Shown here: piece after piece, positions 44,201-53,517 of the stretch | Layout of the letters: the number at the start of each line of letters is the position of its first letter | Numbering within the stretch: position 1 is the stretch's first letter | Notes under the pieces: generated by a model | The model's database searches: none | Seen by the model: the letters and a program-made list of their open reading frames with translations, nothing else | What the model was told of the DNA's origin: nothing | Position numbers and translations under genes: made by a program | NCBI RefSeq assembly: GCF_004138165.1 | Contig: NZ_RYFF01000015.1 | Span: forward strand, 1 to 64,000 | DNA: 64,000 bases | Source: Candidatus Chloroploca sp. Khr17 | GTDB lineage: Bacteria > Chloroflexota > Chloroflexia > Chloroflexales > Chloroflexaceae | Direction: 5' to 3'

Positions 44201-46036
44201 ATGACCATGACAGGTTCCGCCCAGATCTGGGCTCCCATTGTCGCGCAACTCTCCGAGGCTGCGCTGCTGCTTGATGCTGACGATTGCCTGGTCACGGCAA
44301 GTAGCGTGATCCAGACAGCCCTCGAACCAGACAGCTTGGTGCCTGGTACCCCCGTACGGCAGATCCTCGGGTTGCCCGCCCAAGCATCCCTGAGCGGAAC
44401 CATCACCTTTTCATTTGGTGATTGCGACTGTGAATTAACGCTCCAACCAGTACCACTCTATGATGCGCAGGGGAATTTTAGTGGAACCCTGCTGATCCTC
44501 AAGGGATGGCTCATCGAGCAAGCCGTCTATGCCCGTGAGCATAACCTCCGTGAAGTCTCGCTCATTATCAGTAGCGCCCTCGATATCGACCAGATCCTCG
44601 AACAGGTTGTCTGCCTCTCGATTGATCTGCTCAAGGCTGATGCAGGCTCGATGCCAATCTATGATCGCCAGCGCGATCGCCTGCTGCCAAGCTATGTCTT
44701 TGGCATCACGGCACCCATTCTCAAGCAACCGGTGCATCGTGGCACCGGGATCATCTGGCAGATGATTGATAGTGGACAGCCCTTCCTCAATAATACGTAT
44801 GCCGCCGAGCCACGAGCTATTCCTGAATTGCTCGCCCAGGGTGTCTGGAGCGTTCTGGCTGTGCCGATTATGGCCAGCAATCAGATCATGGGCACGCTGA
44901 ACCTCTATCGAATCAGCAATAAAACACCGTTCAACGAGCGTGATATCGAACTGCTCGAAATTATTAGTCGGCAGGCAGGGGTTGCCCTCCAGAATGCACG
45001 CCGCTACCATGCCGTCGTTCGGGAGTCCGAGCGGCGTGCGCTGCTCTACAAAGCAAGTCTCAGTTTCGGGGCGGCCCCCGATCTCGAACATCTCTATGAG
45101 GCGATCCACGAGGCGATCACGGAACTCGTTGCCTGTGATATTTGTACGATCGTCCGCTTTGATCGGGTGACACGCGAACTAGAGTATGTCTATCTTGTCC
45201 ATCAAGAGCAACGGGAACCGGTCTTTCGCCAAGCCCTTGACCAGAGTCTACTCAGCTCTATCGTGCAAACCGGCATGGCCCTGCGCATTACCAGTAATGC
45301 CGCAATGACCGAGCCAGTACCGCTCATCGAGCCAATGACGGTCGTTGAACATTCTTCGGGTTCATTGCTTGCGGTGGCCTTGCAAGTTGGGGAAACAACC
45401 ATTGGGGCGCTGAGTATTCGTTCACGCGAACCTAATATGTATGATGCGAGTGACTTGACCACCATCGAGACCCTGGCCGCCACTGCCGCCATCGCGATGC
45501 AAAAGGCCTATCTCTTCAACCAGGTGGAAGCACTCGCCACCATTGATGAACTGACCGGGATCGCGAATCGACGTTACTTTTTTGAAGAGGCTCGCTACGA
45601 GCTTGAACGAGCGCTGCGCTACAAACGCCCGGTGAGCCTGCTGATGCTTGACGCCGATTATTTCAAGCAGATCAACGACACCTATGGCCATAGCATCGGC
45701 GATCAGGTGTTGCAACAGATTGCGACGCGCTGCAAAGCAGTCCTACGCGAGGTTGATATCTTTGGGCGCTATGGCGGCGAAGAGTTTCTGGTGCTGATGC
45801 CCGAAACAGATCTCGCCGAGGCTGGCATCGCTGGTGACCGCCTACGTCAGATTGTCGCCAGCCAGCCCATTCTGACCGAAGCCGGGCCAGTAACAACCAG
45901 TATCAGCGTCGGCGTCGCCGCATTTGACGTTGGTAGCACCGGAACGATTGAACTCTTGCTTGACCGGGCCGATAAAGCCCTCTATGAAGCCAAAAACGCC
46001 GGGCGCAACCAGACCTACTATTACCGTGAAGCATGA
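44201..46036 (+). CDS. GAF-GAF-GGDEF diguanylate cyclase
   Basis: 611 residues from the ATG at 44201; no strong Shine-Dalgarno, so coupling to ltaE (16 bp upstream) is possible. A short N-terminal PAS-like region (1-100) is followed by two GAF domains (about 125-275 and 285-435) and a GGDEF domain (about 445-605). The active site is FGRYGGEEFLVLMP. A product-inhibition I-site RxxD (REVD) lies five residues before it. DADYFKQINDTYGHSIGDQV is also typical. It makes cyclic di-GMP from GTP in response to a GAF ligand. No membrane segment, no EAL domain. Confidence 0.94.
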   Translation: MTMTGSAQIWAPIVAQLSEAALLLDADDCLVTASSVIQTALEPDSLVPGTPVRQILGLPAQASLSGTITFSFGDCDCELTLQPVPLYDAQGNFSGTLLILKGWLIEQAVYAREHNLREVSLIISSALDIDQILEQVVCLSIDLLKADAGSMPIYDRQRDRLLPSYVFGITAPILKQPVHRGTGIIWQMIDSGQPFLNNTYAAEPRAIPELLAQGVWSVLAVPIMASNQIMGTLNLYRISNKTPFNERDIELLEIISRQAGVALQNARRYHAVVRESERRALLYKASLSFGAAPDLEHLYEAIHEAITELVACDICTIVRFDRVTRELEYVYLVHQEQREPVFRQALDQSLLSSIVQTGMALRITSNAAMTEPVPLIEPMTVVEHSSGSLLAVALQVGETTIGALSIRSREPNMYDASDLTTIETLAATAAIAMQKAYLFNQVEALATIDELTGIANRRYFFEEARYELERALRYKRPVSLLMLDADYFKQINDTYGHSIGDQVLQQIATRCKAVLREVDIFGRYGGEEFLVLMPETDLAEAGIAGDRLRQIVASQPILTEAGPVTTSISVGVAAFDVGSTGTIELLLDRADKALYEAKNAGRNQTYYYREA

Positions 46037-46205
46037 TCGCCCCTCAAGACCTGCGCCAGCATGCCCGGTCTTCTGTTTATGTGCGCCGCCAGGCTGGACA
46101 AACGAGACTCCTTGCGCTCAGCCCGTCGGCGCCATAGTCTTCCAGGGCATCATCTGCTTTGCTCCTGGTGTCGTGGGGCTGATGGCTTTTCAGCATGAAA
46201 TGTCG

Positions 46206-46211
46206 TATAAT
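46206..46211 (+). promoter_or_regulatory. Possible -10 box upstream of the membrane protein at 46303
   Basis: TATAAT in gtcgtataatcg, about 90 nt before the start codon; no good -35 box. Confidence 0.35.
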
Positions 46212-46302
46212 CGCTGCCAACATGTCGCCTACCGAACGTGTACGACATCGTATTTTTCTGTGCCGTAATGTGCGGCATAGCAGATGATCAGGAGTCGCAA
46301 CG

Positions 46303-46743
46303 ATGCACAGTTTCCTTCGCAAAGCTGGTTATGTCCTGGCAAATATGGTCGTCATGGTCATCTTGCATGGCAATAGCAAGCAGTTCTGGCCAAAAATCCC
46401 CTACCTCAGCCTGCGCAACGAGGGTACCCCCGAGCATATGCGTCTCCTGTTGCATACTACCACTATCGTTACCGCAGGCCAAGCTCTGATCGGGCAGATG
46501 CCACGTGAGCGGTGGCTGCCACGCGCCATTGTCCTCGGGCTGATCCCCGCTTCACTGCCCCTCTTGCTCTTCTTTGGGCAAAAGGTTCTGCGCCTGCAAG
46601 GCCAGGCCGCCGAGGTCTACAATCTGGCGCTGGTGCCGATCCTGCCCATTGCCTCAACCCTCCTCGAAGATGCGATCACTGGCTCGCTCGCCGCGATTGA
46701 CCACGCCCCCGAGGATCAGGCTGATTATTCGCACCTCGTCTAA
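46303..46743 (+). CDS. Hypothetical membrane protein
   Basis: 146 residues; AGGAG lies 9 nt before the ATG. Not recognised. Hydrophobic segments are near 8-25 (GYVLANMVVMVILHG), 48-62 and 75-97 (AIVLGLIPASLPLLLFFGQ), with a further amphipathic segment VYNLALVPILPIASTLLED. The start is basic and the end acidic (APEDQADYSHLV). Convergent with the FAD/Fe-S gene, from which two hairpins separate it. Confidence 0.65.
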   Translation: MHSFLRKAGYVLANMVVMVILHGNSKQFWPKIPYLSLRNEGTPEHMRLLLHTTTIVTAGQALIGQMPRERWLPRAIVLGLIPASLPLLLFFGQKVLRLQGQAAEVYNLALVPILPIASTLLEDAITGSLAAIDHAPEDQADYSHLV

Positions 46744-46775
46744 TTAGTCTGAGAACTACATGTCCCGGTAGCGCC

Positions 46776-46893
46776 GCCGACCACGAATACTGAGCACGAA
46801 GAAACGAATATGGGCTACCCCATGCGCTCTTCGTTCATTCGTGGTCGGCTGACGACGCCAGCAAACTTAGGGGTGTGTAACGTAAGTTTGCTG
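46776..46893. terminator. Two hairpins between convergent genes
   Basis: First: 13-bp arms gccgaccacgaat (46776-46788) and complement (46837-46849), with a nested stem. Second: 11-bp arms cagcaaactta (46859-46869) and complement (46883-46893). Probably bidirectional termination. Confidence 0.5.
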
Positions 46894-46952
46894 ACATGAC
46901 TGGGCTCGCAAGCAGGTCATGCTGAACGGAGCCGCTGCCGTTGGGACGCCTA

Positions 46953-46967
46953 AGACCTCACAGGTCT
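46953..46967. repeat. Single AGACCTCACAGGTCT palindrome
   Basis: One copy of the unit clustered at 25131-25456, 14 nt before the stop-side end of the FAD/Fe-S gene. Confidence 0.7.
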
Positions 46968-46980
46968 GCGATAACCCTGC

Positions 46981-48399
46981 TCACGGCGAGACCGCCGCCT
47001 GGACGGCGGCAATGATCTTGCGATACCCCGTGCACCGACACAGATTGCCACTCAACGCGGCCTGGATCTGCGCCAGATCCGGGGCAGGGTGCTCTTCGAG
47101 GAGTTTCGCCCCGGCCATCAGCATCCCCGGGATGCAGTAACCACATTGCACCGCACCTTCGGCAATAAAGCTCGCTTGCAAGGGGTGTAAAAACTGGCCG
47201 TCAGGGGCCGTCGCCGCCAAGCCTTCGATCGTCGTGACGTGACGCCCATGCGCCTGCCCAGCGGGCACCAGGCAACTCATCACCGCTTGCCCGTCAAGCC
47301 AAACGGTACACGCACCACACTCGCCTTCGGCACACCCCTCTTTGGTGCCTGTTTGCTGCACATCTTCCCGCAAGGCGTCAAGCAGGGTCTTGTGGGGCGA
47401 GAAGCGCACCGCGCTTCCGTTCACGATCGCCTCGACCTGCGCAAGCGGAACCAGCGGTTCCCCTCTGGTCGCCACCGCTTCCGGGGCCACGGTGCTCAAC
47501 AAGACCGGCGAGGCAGGCCAGTCAGCCGCATGCGTACCCGTCGCTAGCCGCTCGAGCACACGCTCCACGAGACCAACCACCACGGTGCGGCGATACTCAG
47601 CCGAACCACGTACATCGTCAATCGGGGCCATGGCCTGCAAGGTCAAGCGGGCCGCCTCTGCCATCTGTTCACGCTGCAACGGTTGACCCGCGAGCGCTGC
47701 TTCGGCGGCAGTGGCCCGAACAATCGTCGGGGCGACACAGCCGAGCGCGATCTTCGCACGCGCAACAACTGGCGTTTCCTGATCAAGTGGGGCCGCCAGG
47801 TCAAGGACAACAGCGACATTGACCACAGCGATCGCTTGCGCACGCCGCAACCCAAGCTTGAGAAACATGCCCCGCTGATGCGGCTGGAGCATCGGCACGC
47901 GCACTTCGCGCACCAGTTCACCAGGGCGCAACACGGTGCGTCGGACACCAGTATAAAAGGCCTCGCTTGACACCAGACGCTCACCGTCAGGCCCACATAC
48001 CACCAGTTCAGCCCCAAGGGCCATCAGCGCCGTAATCGTATCATTTGCCGGTGAAGCCGTGACCAGATTGCCGACAACCGTCCCGCGCGCCCGGATCTGC
48101 GGCGCACCAACCTCAAGACACGCCTGGGCCAGCGGCAACGCCGTGTGGGCACAAAGCGCCGAGGCCACGATATCGTTGTGCGTCGCCAGGGCCCCGATCC
48201 GCACCTGCCCCGCCTCTTCACGCACGTAACGCAGCGCCTCGATCCGAGTCAGATCAATCAAGGTTGCCGTCGGGCGCACCCCGTGATCCAGTTCAACCAA
48301 AACATCGGTGCCACCGGCAATCACCCGGGCCTCGGGCAGCGAGGCGACCAGGGCCAGCGCCTCGTCAAACGTGTGCGGCTGATAATAGGTCTTCCACAT
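46981..48399 (-). CDS. Fused FAD-binding and [2Fe-2S] subunits of a molybdenum hydroxylase (xanthine dehydrogenase/CO dehydrogenase family)
   Basis: 472 residues. The first 300 are a CoxM-like FAD subunit: VIAGGTDVLVEL, RARGTVVGNLVTASPANDT, VPMLQPHQRGMFLKLG. The last 160 are a CoxS-like Fe-S subunit with a plant-type [2Fe-2S] site (GCAEGECGACTVWL..SC) and a second cluster (QCGYCIPGM, LCRCTGYRK). The order FAD then Fe-S is the reverse of XdhA-type fusions. The molybdopterin-binding large subunit is not in the window, so the enzyme is incomplete here. The M20 amidohydrolase 11 bp upstream points to purine (xanthine) catabolism. Confidence 0.9.
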   Translation of the reverse strand: MWKTYYQPHTFDEALALVASLPEARVIAGGTDVLVELDHGVRPTATLIDLTRIEALRYVREEAGQVRIGALATHNDIVASALCAHTALPLAQACLEVGAPQIRARGTVVGNLVTASPANDTITALMALGAELVVCGPDGERLVSSEAFYTGVRRTVLRPGELVREVRVPMLQPHQRGMFLKLGLRRAQAIAVVNVAVVLDLAAPLDQETPVVARAKIALGCVAPTIVRATAAEAALAGQPLQREQMAEAARLTLQAMAPIDDVRGSAEYRRTVVVGLVERVLERLATGTHAADWPASPVLLSTVAPEAVATRGEPLVPLAQVEAIVNGSAVRFSPHKTLLDALREDVQQTGTKEGCAEGECGACTVWLDGQAVMSCLVPAGQAHGRHVTTIEGLAATAPDGQFLHPLQASFIAEGAVQCGYCIPGMLMAGAKLLEEHPAPDLAQIQAALSGNLCRCTGYRKIIAAVQAAVSP

Positions 48400-48410
48400 A
48401 GGCTTCGTCT

Positions 48411-49652
48411 CTACGCCTGGCTAAGGGCAGCCAGGCTATGGGCAAGCACCGCCACGCCCTGGCCGATTTGCTCAAGATCGCTATACTCGTCAGCACGATG
48501 GCTAATACCGCCACGACTCGGAATAAAGATCATCGCCGTCGGGCAGATGCGGGCCATAAAGAGGCTATCATGATAGGCACGACTGATCATGATCAGCCGG
48601 GGGAGACCGATGCGATCACAGACCTTGATGATCGTCTCGACCACCGCCGGATCACAGGTAGCAGGTGGATCAGCATTGAGTTCAATCAGATCATACGTGA
48701 CGTGACGACGAGCACAGATTGCTTCGGTCGAAGCCTTGATCGCCTGCAAGACATGATCGCGGCGTTCCAGGTCAATATCGCGCACATCAATCTCAAGGGT
48801 CGCCACATTCGGGATCGCATTGACCGCGCCGGGGCCAATCGTAAAAATGCCGGTGGTTGCAACCGTATCGCGGCTTCCCGTGCCAAGGGCCGCCGCTTCA
48901 ACCGCCAGCGCCAGTTCAGCCCCGGCCAGCAGCGCATCGCGCCGCTCGAGCATCAGGACAGATCCAGCATGACCACTCTGCCCTCTCATCGCGACGCGCA
49001 GCGCGGCTGGTGCCGCGATCGCCCGTACCACGCCGATCGGCAGGCCCTCAACTTCCAGTAATGGCCCCTGCTCAATATGCAATTCAACAAACGCGGCATA
49101 GGCCCCAGGTGCCAGGGCAACTTCTTCGAGCGGGGCCGTAAAGCCAGCGCTTGTGCGCCATTCATCGAGGCTCCGCCCTTGCCCATCGCGCAACTGGCGC
49201 AACTGGTCAGGCGTGAGCGACCCGATCATCGCCCGACTGCCCAGGCATCCCAGGCCAAACCGGGTCGGTTCTTCACTCGTAAAGAGGATCAGTTCCAGCG
49301 AGCGCTGCGGCTGAAAGCCGGCCCGCCGCAGCGCCCGCAAAGCTTCAAGCGCCCCGACGACCCCAACGGTACCATCAAAACGACCAGCATGAGGAAGCGC
49401 ATCAAGATGCGAACCACTCGCGACCGCAGGCAAATCGGGTTCACGCCCAGGCCAGCGGGCAAAGAGAGTGCCCAGGCCATCTTCGCGCACAACCAGACCC
49501 GCCTCGTCACACTGCTGACGCAGATAGGCCCGCGCACGCAGATCTGCCGGGCCATAGACCAGGCGAGTCACACCCGGAGGTTCATCATCTGAACAGGCCG
49601 CCAGCGCGTCGAGATCAACTCCTAGTGCCTCTACATCAATAATCAGTTCCAT
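48411..49652 (-). CDS. M20 allantoate amidohydrolase / N-carbamoyl-amino-acid hydrolase
   Basis: 413 residues; the ATG at 49652 is preferred to an upstream TTG. It belongs to the AllC/HyuC family: SGSHLDALPHAGRFDGTVGV and FTSEEPTRFGLGCLGSRAM carry metal ligands, FVELHIEQGPLLE and GQSGHAGSV follow, and the end has HDSLFMARICPTAMIF and GGISHRADEYS. It releases ammonia and CO2 from ureido compounds. Next to the molybdenum hydroxylase subunits, allantoate from purine breakdown is the likeliest substrate; a carbamoyl-amino acid remains possible. Confidence 0.9.
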   Translation of the reverse strand: MELIIDVEALGVDLDALAACSDDEPPGVTRLVYGPADLRARAYLRQQCDEAGLVVREDGLGTLFARWPGREPDLPAVASGSHLDALPHAGRFDGTVGVVGALEALRALRRAGFQPQRSLELILFTSEEPTRFGLGCLGSRAMIGSLTPDQLRQLRDGQGRSLDEWRTSAGFTAPLEEVALAPGAYAAFVELHIEQGPLLEVEGLPIGVVRAIAAPAALRVAMRGQSGHAGSVLMLERRDALLAGAELALAVEAAALGTGSRDTVATTGIFTIGPGAVNAIPNVATLEIDVRDIDLERRDHVLQAIKASTEAICARRHVTYDLIELNADPPATCDPAVVETIIKVCDRIGLPRLIMISRAYHDSLFMARICPTAMIFIPSRGGISHRADEYSDLEQIGQGVAVLAHSLAALSQA

Positions 49653-49710
49653 AAGGCTACTCAAAAAAAGGCGACGCTGAAGCTATTGTAACACAGGCAG
49701 CTGCTTTGGC

Positions 49711-51090
49711 TTAGCGTACCGCATCCGTCCCTAGCACCACCACCACCGGCGCAGAGCTCGCCACACCTTCGGGCAGTGGCCCATTCACCAGACGCGCCTT
49801 GAGCGTCTGAGCCACGCGACGGCTTGTTGTCGGCGCACCACCGGTATGGTACACGCTGGTCTGTTCACCAACAAGGGGGGCATTCGCTGCGGGAAGCATA
49901 CGGAAGCCGGCTTGCTCGAGATCGAGGCTGACCAGGCGAGCCAGGCCAGGCACATCAGTGCCATTGAAGACCTGCACCTCAACTTCTTCGACCACTTCAA
50001 CCGGGCGTTGCTGCCATGCATCAAGCAAAGCTTGAACCGCCGCCTGATCCCAGATCAGGTTCGTCCCATTGGTGGCGGCAAGTTGCACGGGGCCAAGCCC
50101 AAACTGGCCAAGCGCACCAGGCTCAACCGTAGCCGCCAGACGCGCCAGCGCAAACAACACATCGAGACGCGCCACCGGCAACGTTGTCACCACAGGCGAA
50201 ATTCCATCACCACTGCCACCAACCGCACGCACCAGGGCCGGCAACGTCACGACCTGCCCAAGCAAGCCGCGCTCACGCACTTCCTGCAGGATCGCCTGCA
50301 CAACTTGCTGTTGACGCTGCGCCCGGCCAAAGTCACTATCCTGATGGCGCGTACGTGCATAGATCAGCGCCGTGGCCCCATCCATCCTTTGCGGACCCGG
50401 GGCAAACTCGACGCGCATCACCCCAAAATCATCAGTTGGGTACGCTTCATCAATCAGGCGCGACGGCACATCAATTGTCACCCCACCGAGCGCATCAATG
50501 ATCTGGGCAAAGCCGGCAAAGTTGACTGTCGCCACAAAATCAACCCGCATGTTGCGCTCACGCAGCTGCAACAACGCCTCGACTGTCTCTGCGGCCAGCG
50601 CCATCCCGCCCTGCTGCGGCGTGGTAGTGTCACCATAGAGACTCGTCGCCCCGGCGTAGCCCTGACCATACGCGGCATTGATCTTGGTGACATCGAGGCC
50701 CACCGCCGGAATGGCAACCTGGCTATCACGTGGAATCGAGAGCAACGATACCCAGCGCCCCGCCGGATCAAGCCGAGCCAGCATCAAGGTATCGCCACGG
50801 ACACCCTCTTGCGGGAAGCCAGGGCGCTCGTCGGTACCAATAATCAGCAGGTTCGCCCCGATCAGCGGTGAGGCAAGCGGCGCATTGGGACGGGCATCGG
50901 CCAGCGTGATCGCCCGTGACAGGCTGAAAATCTGCCAGTAGATCAGCCCGATCACCAGCAGCACCAACCCGAACCCCAGACCAAGCCACAGCCGCACACG
51001 CGACCAGAAGGTACGACGAGGTGGACGTGACTGGGCCGGCTGAGCGGCACGTTGCTGGCGTTCAGGCATCACTGTTGTTTGCTTGCTCAT
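49711..51090 (-). CDS. LytR-CpsA-Psr (LCP) family wall-polymer ligase-like protein
   Basis: 459 residues from the ATG at 51090. One N-terminal membrane helix (WLGLGFGLVLLVIGLIYWQI) puts the catalytic part outside. The LCP domain (about 100-260) shows NLLIIGTDERPGFPQEG, RGDTLMLARLDPAGRWVSLL, SIPRDSQVAIP and TKINAAYGQGYAG. A LytR_C-like domain (about 365-455) follows with VEVEVQVFNGTDVPGLARLV. Such enzymes attach polyprenyl-linked polymers to peptidoglycan. It is followed by glutamate racemase in the same direction upstream, consistent with envelope work. Confidence 0.92.
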   Translation of the reverse strand: MSKQTTVMPERQQRAAQPAQSRPPRRTFWSRVRLWLGLGFGLVLLVIGLIYWQIFSLSRAITLADARPNAPLASPLIGANLLIIGTDERPGFPQEGVRGDTLMLARLDPAGRWVSLLSIPRDSQVAIPAVGLDVTKINAAYGQGYAGATSLYGDTTTPQQGGMALAAETVEALLQLRERNMRVDFVATVNFAGFAQIIDALGGVTIDVPSRLIDEAYPTDDFGVMRVEFAPGPQRMDGATALIYARTRHQDSDFGRAQRQQQVVQAILQEVRERGLLGQVVTLPALVRAVGGSGDGISPVVTTLPVARLDVLFALARLAATVEPGALGQFGLGPVQLAATNGTNLIWDQAAVQALLDAWQQRPVEVVEEVEVQVFNGTDVPGLARLVSLDLEQAGFRMLPAANAPLVGEQTSVYHTGGAPTTSRRVAQTLKARLVNGPLPEGVASSAPVVVVLGTDAVR

Positions 51091-51097
51091 GGGTGCT

Positions 51098-51103
51098 ATT
51101 GTA
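51098..51103 (-). promoter_or_regulatory. -10 box giving a leaderless mRNA for the LCP gene
   Basis: On the minus strand TACAAT ends 7 nt before the ATG at 51090. No Shine-Dalgarno is visible; -35 weak. Confidence 0.45.
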
Positions 51104-51132
51104 GCAGATCCATGCTGAAGGCAGGCCAACAA

Positions 51133-51918
51133 TCAGGTGATAGTGCCCTGCAGCGCCTGCCCAACGTCAATCGTTTCACCCCAGACACGCCAGAGGGCCG
51201 GGCGGATCAAGGCGGGGTCACCAGTGGTAAAGGCCTGCACCCGCCCCGAACCAGGCGCAAGCTCGAGCTTTGCCACCACACGGGCAGTCTGGGATGCCAC
51301 GGCCGGGCCAGTATCAATCAGCGTAGCCTCGGGGGCCACCGTCGCGATAACCGGGGCCAGCGGCGGAAAGTGGGTACATCCGAGCACAAACGTATCAACC
51401 CCATCAGCGAGCAAGGGGTTCACATAGCCGCGTACAACGGCCTCAGCCTCAGCGCCGTGCAACAACCCTGCCTCGACCAGTTCAACCATCGCCGGACACG
51501 CGACGGTACGCACCGTTACCCCATGCGCAAACTGCTCGACGAGACGACCAAAACGGTCGCCCTGCAGCGTCCCGCTCGTTGCCAGCACCGCCACCTTGCC
51601 CGTCTGGGTAGCCGCAACCGCCGGTTTGATCCCCGGTTCCATGCCCACCACCGGCACCTCAAGGGTCGCACGCAACACATCGAGGGCCGCCGAACTCGCC
51701 GTATTGCAGGCCACAACAACAACTGCCGCCCCGTGGGCGACAAGCCAGCGGGCACAAAACAAGGCCCGTTCACGCACCTGTGCGGTGGCAAGCGGGCCAT
51801 ACGGGCAATAGGCACTATCGGCGAGATAGATGAGATCGTGCCTCGGCAGCACCGCACGCACCGCACGGGCCACCGACAGGCCACCCAGACCTGAGTCAAA
51901 GAGACCAATCATTGCCAT
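51133..51918 (-). CDS. murI: Glutamate racemase
   Basis: 261 residues. Makes D-glutamate for peptidoglycan. Catalytic Asp and Ser in GLFDSGLGGLSVARA, first Cys in VVVACNTASSAALDVL and second Cys in FVLGCTHFPPLAPVI, with YLADSAYCPYG between. The ATG overlaps the stop of the upstream amidotransferase gene by one base (TGATG), so both are translated together. The second Met (51912) could equally be the start. The LCP gene follows 42 bp later. Confidence 0.95.
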   Translation of the reverse strand: MAMIGLFDSGLGGLSVARAVRAVLPRHDLIYLADSAYCPYGPLATAQVRERALFCARWLVAHGAAVVVVACNTASSAALDVLRATLEVPVVGMEPGIKPAVAATQTGKVAVLATSGTLQGDRFGRLVEQFAHGVTVRTVACPAMVELVEAGLLHGAEAEAVVRGYVNPLLADGVDTFVLGCTHFPPLAPVIATVAPEATLIDTGPAVASQTARVVAKLELAPGSGRVQAFTTGDPALIRPALWRVWGETIDVGQALQGTIT

Positions 51919-52646
51919 CAGTTCTGACAGGCAGCCACAAAACCCTCAAAGAGACGCAACCAACGTGGCTCGGCCTGCTGCCAAAGATGCTCGGGATGGC
52001 ACTGCACCCCCACCACAAAAGGCTCGCCGACCCCTTCGACCGCTTCGATCACCCCATCAGGCGCATGGCCAACAACCCGCAGGTCAGATGGCACGACCTT
52101 CAGCGCCTGATGATGCATCGTATTGGCAAGCACCTCGGTCGTTTGCAATTGCCGGGCCAACCAGCTATCGGCAGCCAAGTGCAACGGATGGCCAGCGACA
52201 TCATAGGTGCGCAGGTGCGTATTGTAGCGATGATCAAGCGTATCGGGCAACTGACTCGGGATATCCTGGTAGAGCGAGCCACCAAAGGCCACGTTCAAGA
52301 CCTGAATGCCCCGGCAGATCCCCAACAGCGGTTTGCCATCTTCGCGGCACCACCCGGCGAGCGCGAGTTCCACCGCATCGCGCTGCGCATCGACCAAGCC
52401 AAGCTCGGGCAGCGGCGTCTCACCGTAGCGCCTGGGGGCGACATCCTCCCCACCCGGCAACAGAATGCCGATGCACTGCTCGTAGAGTATTCGCACCAGA
52501 TCAAGCTTATCGGTCAAATGGATCAGCAACGGCACAGCCCCGGCAGCCTCCAGCGAGCGGAGATACTGCGGGCGCACGGCCATCAGCGCCCCCCCACTAG
52601 CAGCCGTATCATTCATACATGTGACGCCAATAATTGGCCGTCTCAT
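51918..52646 (-). CDS. Class I glutamine amidotransferase-like gamma-glutamyl hydrolase (PuuD-type), copy 1
   Basis: 242 residues; AAAGGA upstream. Gamma-glutamyl-GABA hydrolase family: RPIIGVTCMND at the start, LLPGGEDVAPRRYGE, nucleophile Cys in LLGICRGIQVLNVAFGG and the His-Glu pair in VVGVQCHPEHLW. It cleaves gamma-glutamyl bonds. It is directly fused in translation to murI and is paralogous to the next gene, so a role in glutamate or peptidoglycan-fragment turnover is likely, beyond polyamine catabolism. Confidence 0.9.
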   Translation of the reverse strand: MRRPIIGVTCMNDTAASGGALMAVRPQYLRSLEAAGAVPLLIHLTDKLDLVRILYEQCIGILLPGGEDVAPRRYGETPLPELGLVDAQRDAVELALAGWCREDGKPLLGICRGIQVLNVAFGGSLYQDIPSQLPDTLDHRYNTHLRTYDVAGHPLHLAADSWLARQLQTTEVLANTMHHQALKVVPSDLRVVGHAPDGVIEAVEGVGEPFVVGVQCHPEHLWQQAEPRWLRLFEGFVAACQN

Positions 52647-52663
52647 ACGCTACAATCCTTTGT

Positions 52664-53419
52664 TCAAGCAGCAAGCGCCGGCACCTGGCGCGTCGCACGA
52701 CAACGAGCGACAAACGCCGCAAAAACCGCCTGCCAGCGTGGATCAGCGTGCGCCTGCAGCGCCTCGGGGTGGCACTGCACGCCAACAACAAAGGCCTCAC
52801 CCGTACCCTCCAACGCCTCGACGACCCCATCGGGTGCCCAACCAACTGGGCGCAAGCCCGCACCAATCGTGCGCACCGCCTGATGATGCAACGAATTGAT
52901 CGCCAGTTGCTCGGTGCCAAGCAGGTAGGCCAATTGCGAATCAGGGGCCAGGCGCAACTCGTGGGCCATGTGGGTCCAATCTTCACGCGCATACGAGATA
53001 TCGTGCTGCAAATCCGTGGTCAACTCCGAAGGAATATCCTGGTAGAGCGTCCCGCCGCGGGCGACATTGAGCACCTGAATACCCCGGCAGATCCCAAGCA
53101 CCGGCTTGCCCTCGGCGAGCGCCCAGCGAGCCAGGGGCATCTCGGCCCCATCACGGAGCGGATCAAGCAAGCCCAATTTTTCATGTGGCTCGGCACCATA
53201 CAAGGCAGGGGAAAGATCGCCCCCACCAGCCAGAAGCAACCCATCTAACTGATCGTACAGGGTGCGCAAGACGTGCTCGTCTTGCACGGGCGGAATCAGC
53301 AGCGGAGCGCCGCCCGCCTTAAGCACCGCATCAACATAGGTCTGACGATGGCCGAATGACGGCGGGCACCAGGCCCGGTCGTGAAACGTGCCACACGAGA
53401 TGCCAATGAGAGGCTGCAT
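52664..53419 (-). CDS. Class I glutamine amidotransferase-like gamma-glutamyl hydrolase (PuuD-type), copy 2
   Basis: 251 residues from the ATG at 53419, with GGAGGAGG upstream. Same family as the next gene downstream: PLIGISCGTFHDRAW, LLLAGGGDLSPALYGAE, Cys in VLGICRGIQVLNVARGG and VVGVQCHPEAL. All three catalytic residues are kept in both copies, so both should be active. They differ enough to suggest distinct substrates. 17 bp separates the two. Confidence 0.88.
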   Translation of the reverse strand: MQPLIGISCGTFHDRAWCPPSFGHRQTYVDAVLKAGGAPLLIPPVQDEHVLRTLYDQLDGLLLAGGGDLSPALYGAEPHEKLGLLDPLRDGAEMPLARWALAEGKPVLGICRGIQVLNVARGGTLYQDIPSELTTDLQHDISYAREDWTHMAHELRLAPDSQLAYLLGTEQLAINSLHHQAVRTIGAGLRPVGWAPDGVVEALEGTGEAFVVGVQCHPEALQAHADPRWQAVFAAFVARCRATRQVPALAA

Positions 53420-53492
53420 ACTGCTTGTTCCTCCTCCATCTGCCACAGCAGATCACGCTGCCCCACAGGGCACAATAGATCAATATCTGCTT

Positions 53493-53517
53493 ATTATACC
53501 ATTTTATGCACGGCAGC
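53493..53517 (-). promoter_or_regulatory. Possible promoter of the amidotransferase-murI run
   Basis: On the minus strand TATAAT (53498-53493) with TTGCTG about 15 nt upstream, at the 3' end of the kinase gene. The leader would be about 70 nt. Confidence 0.35.
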
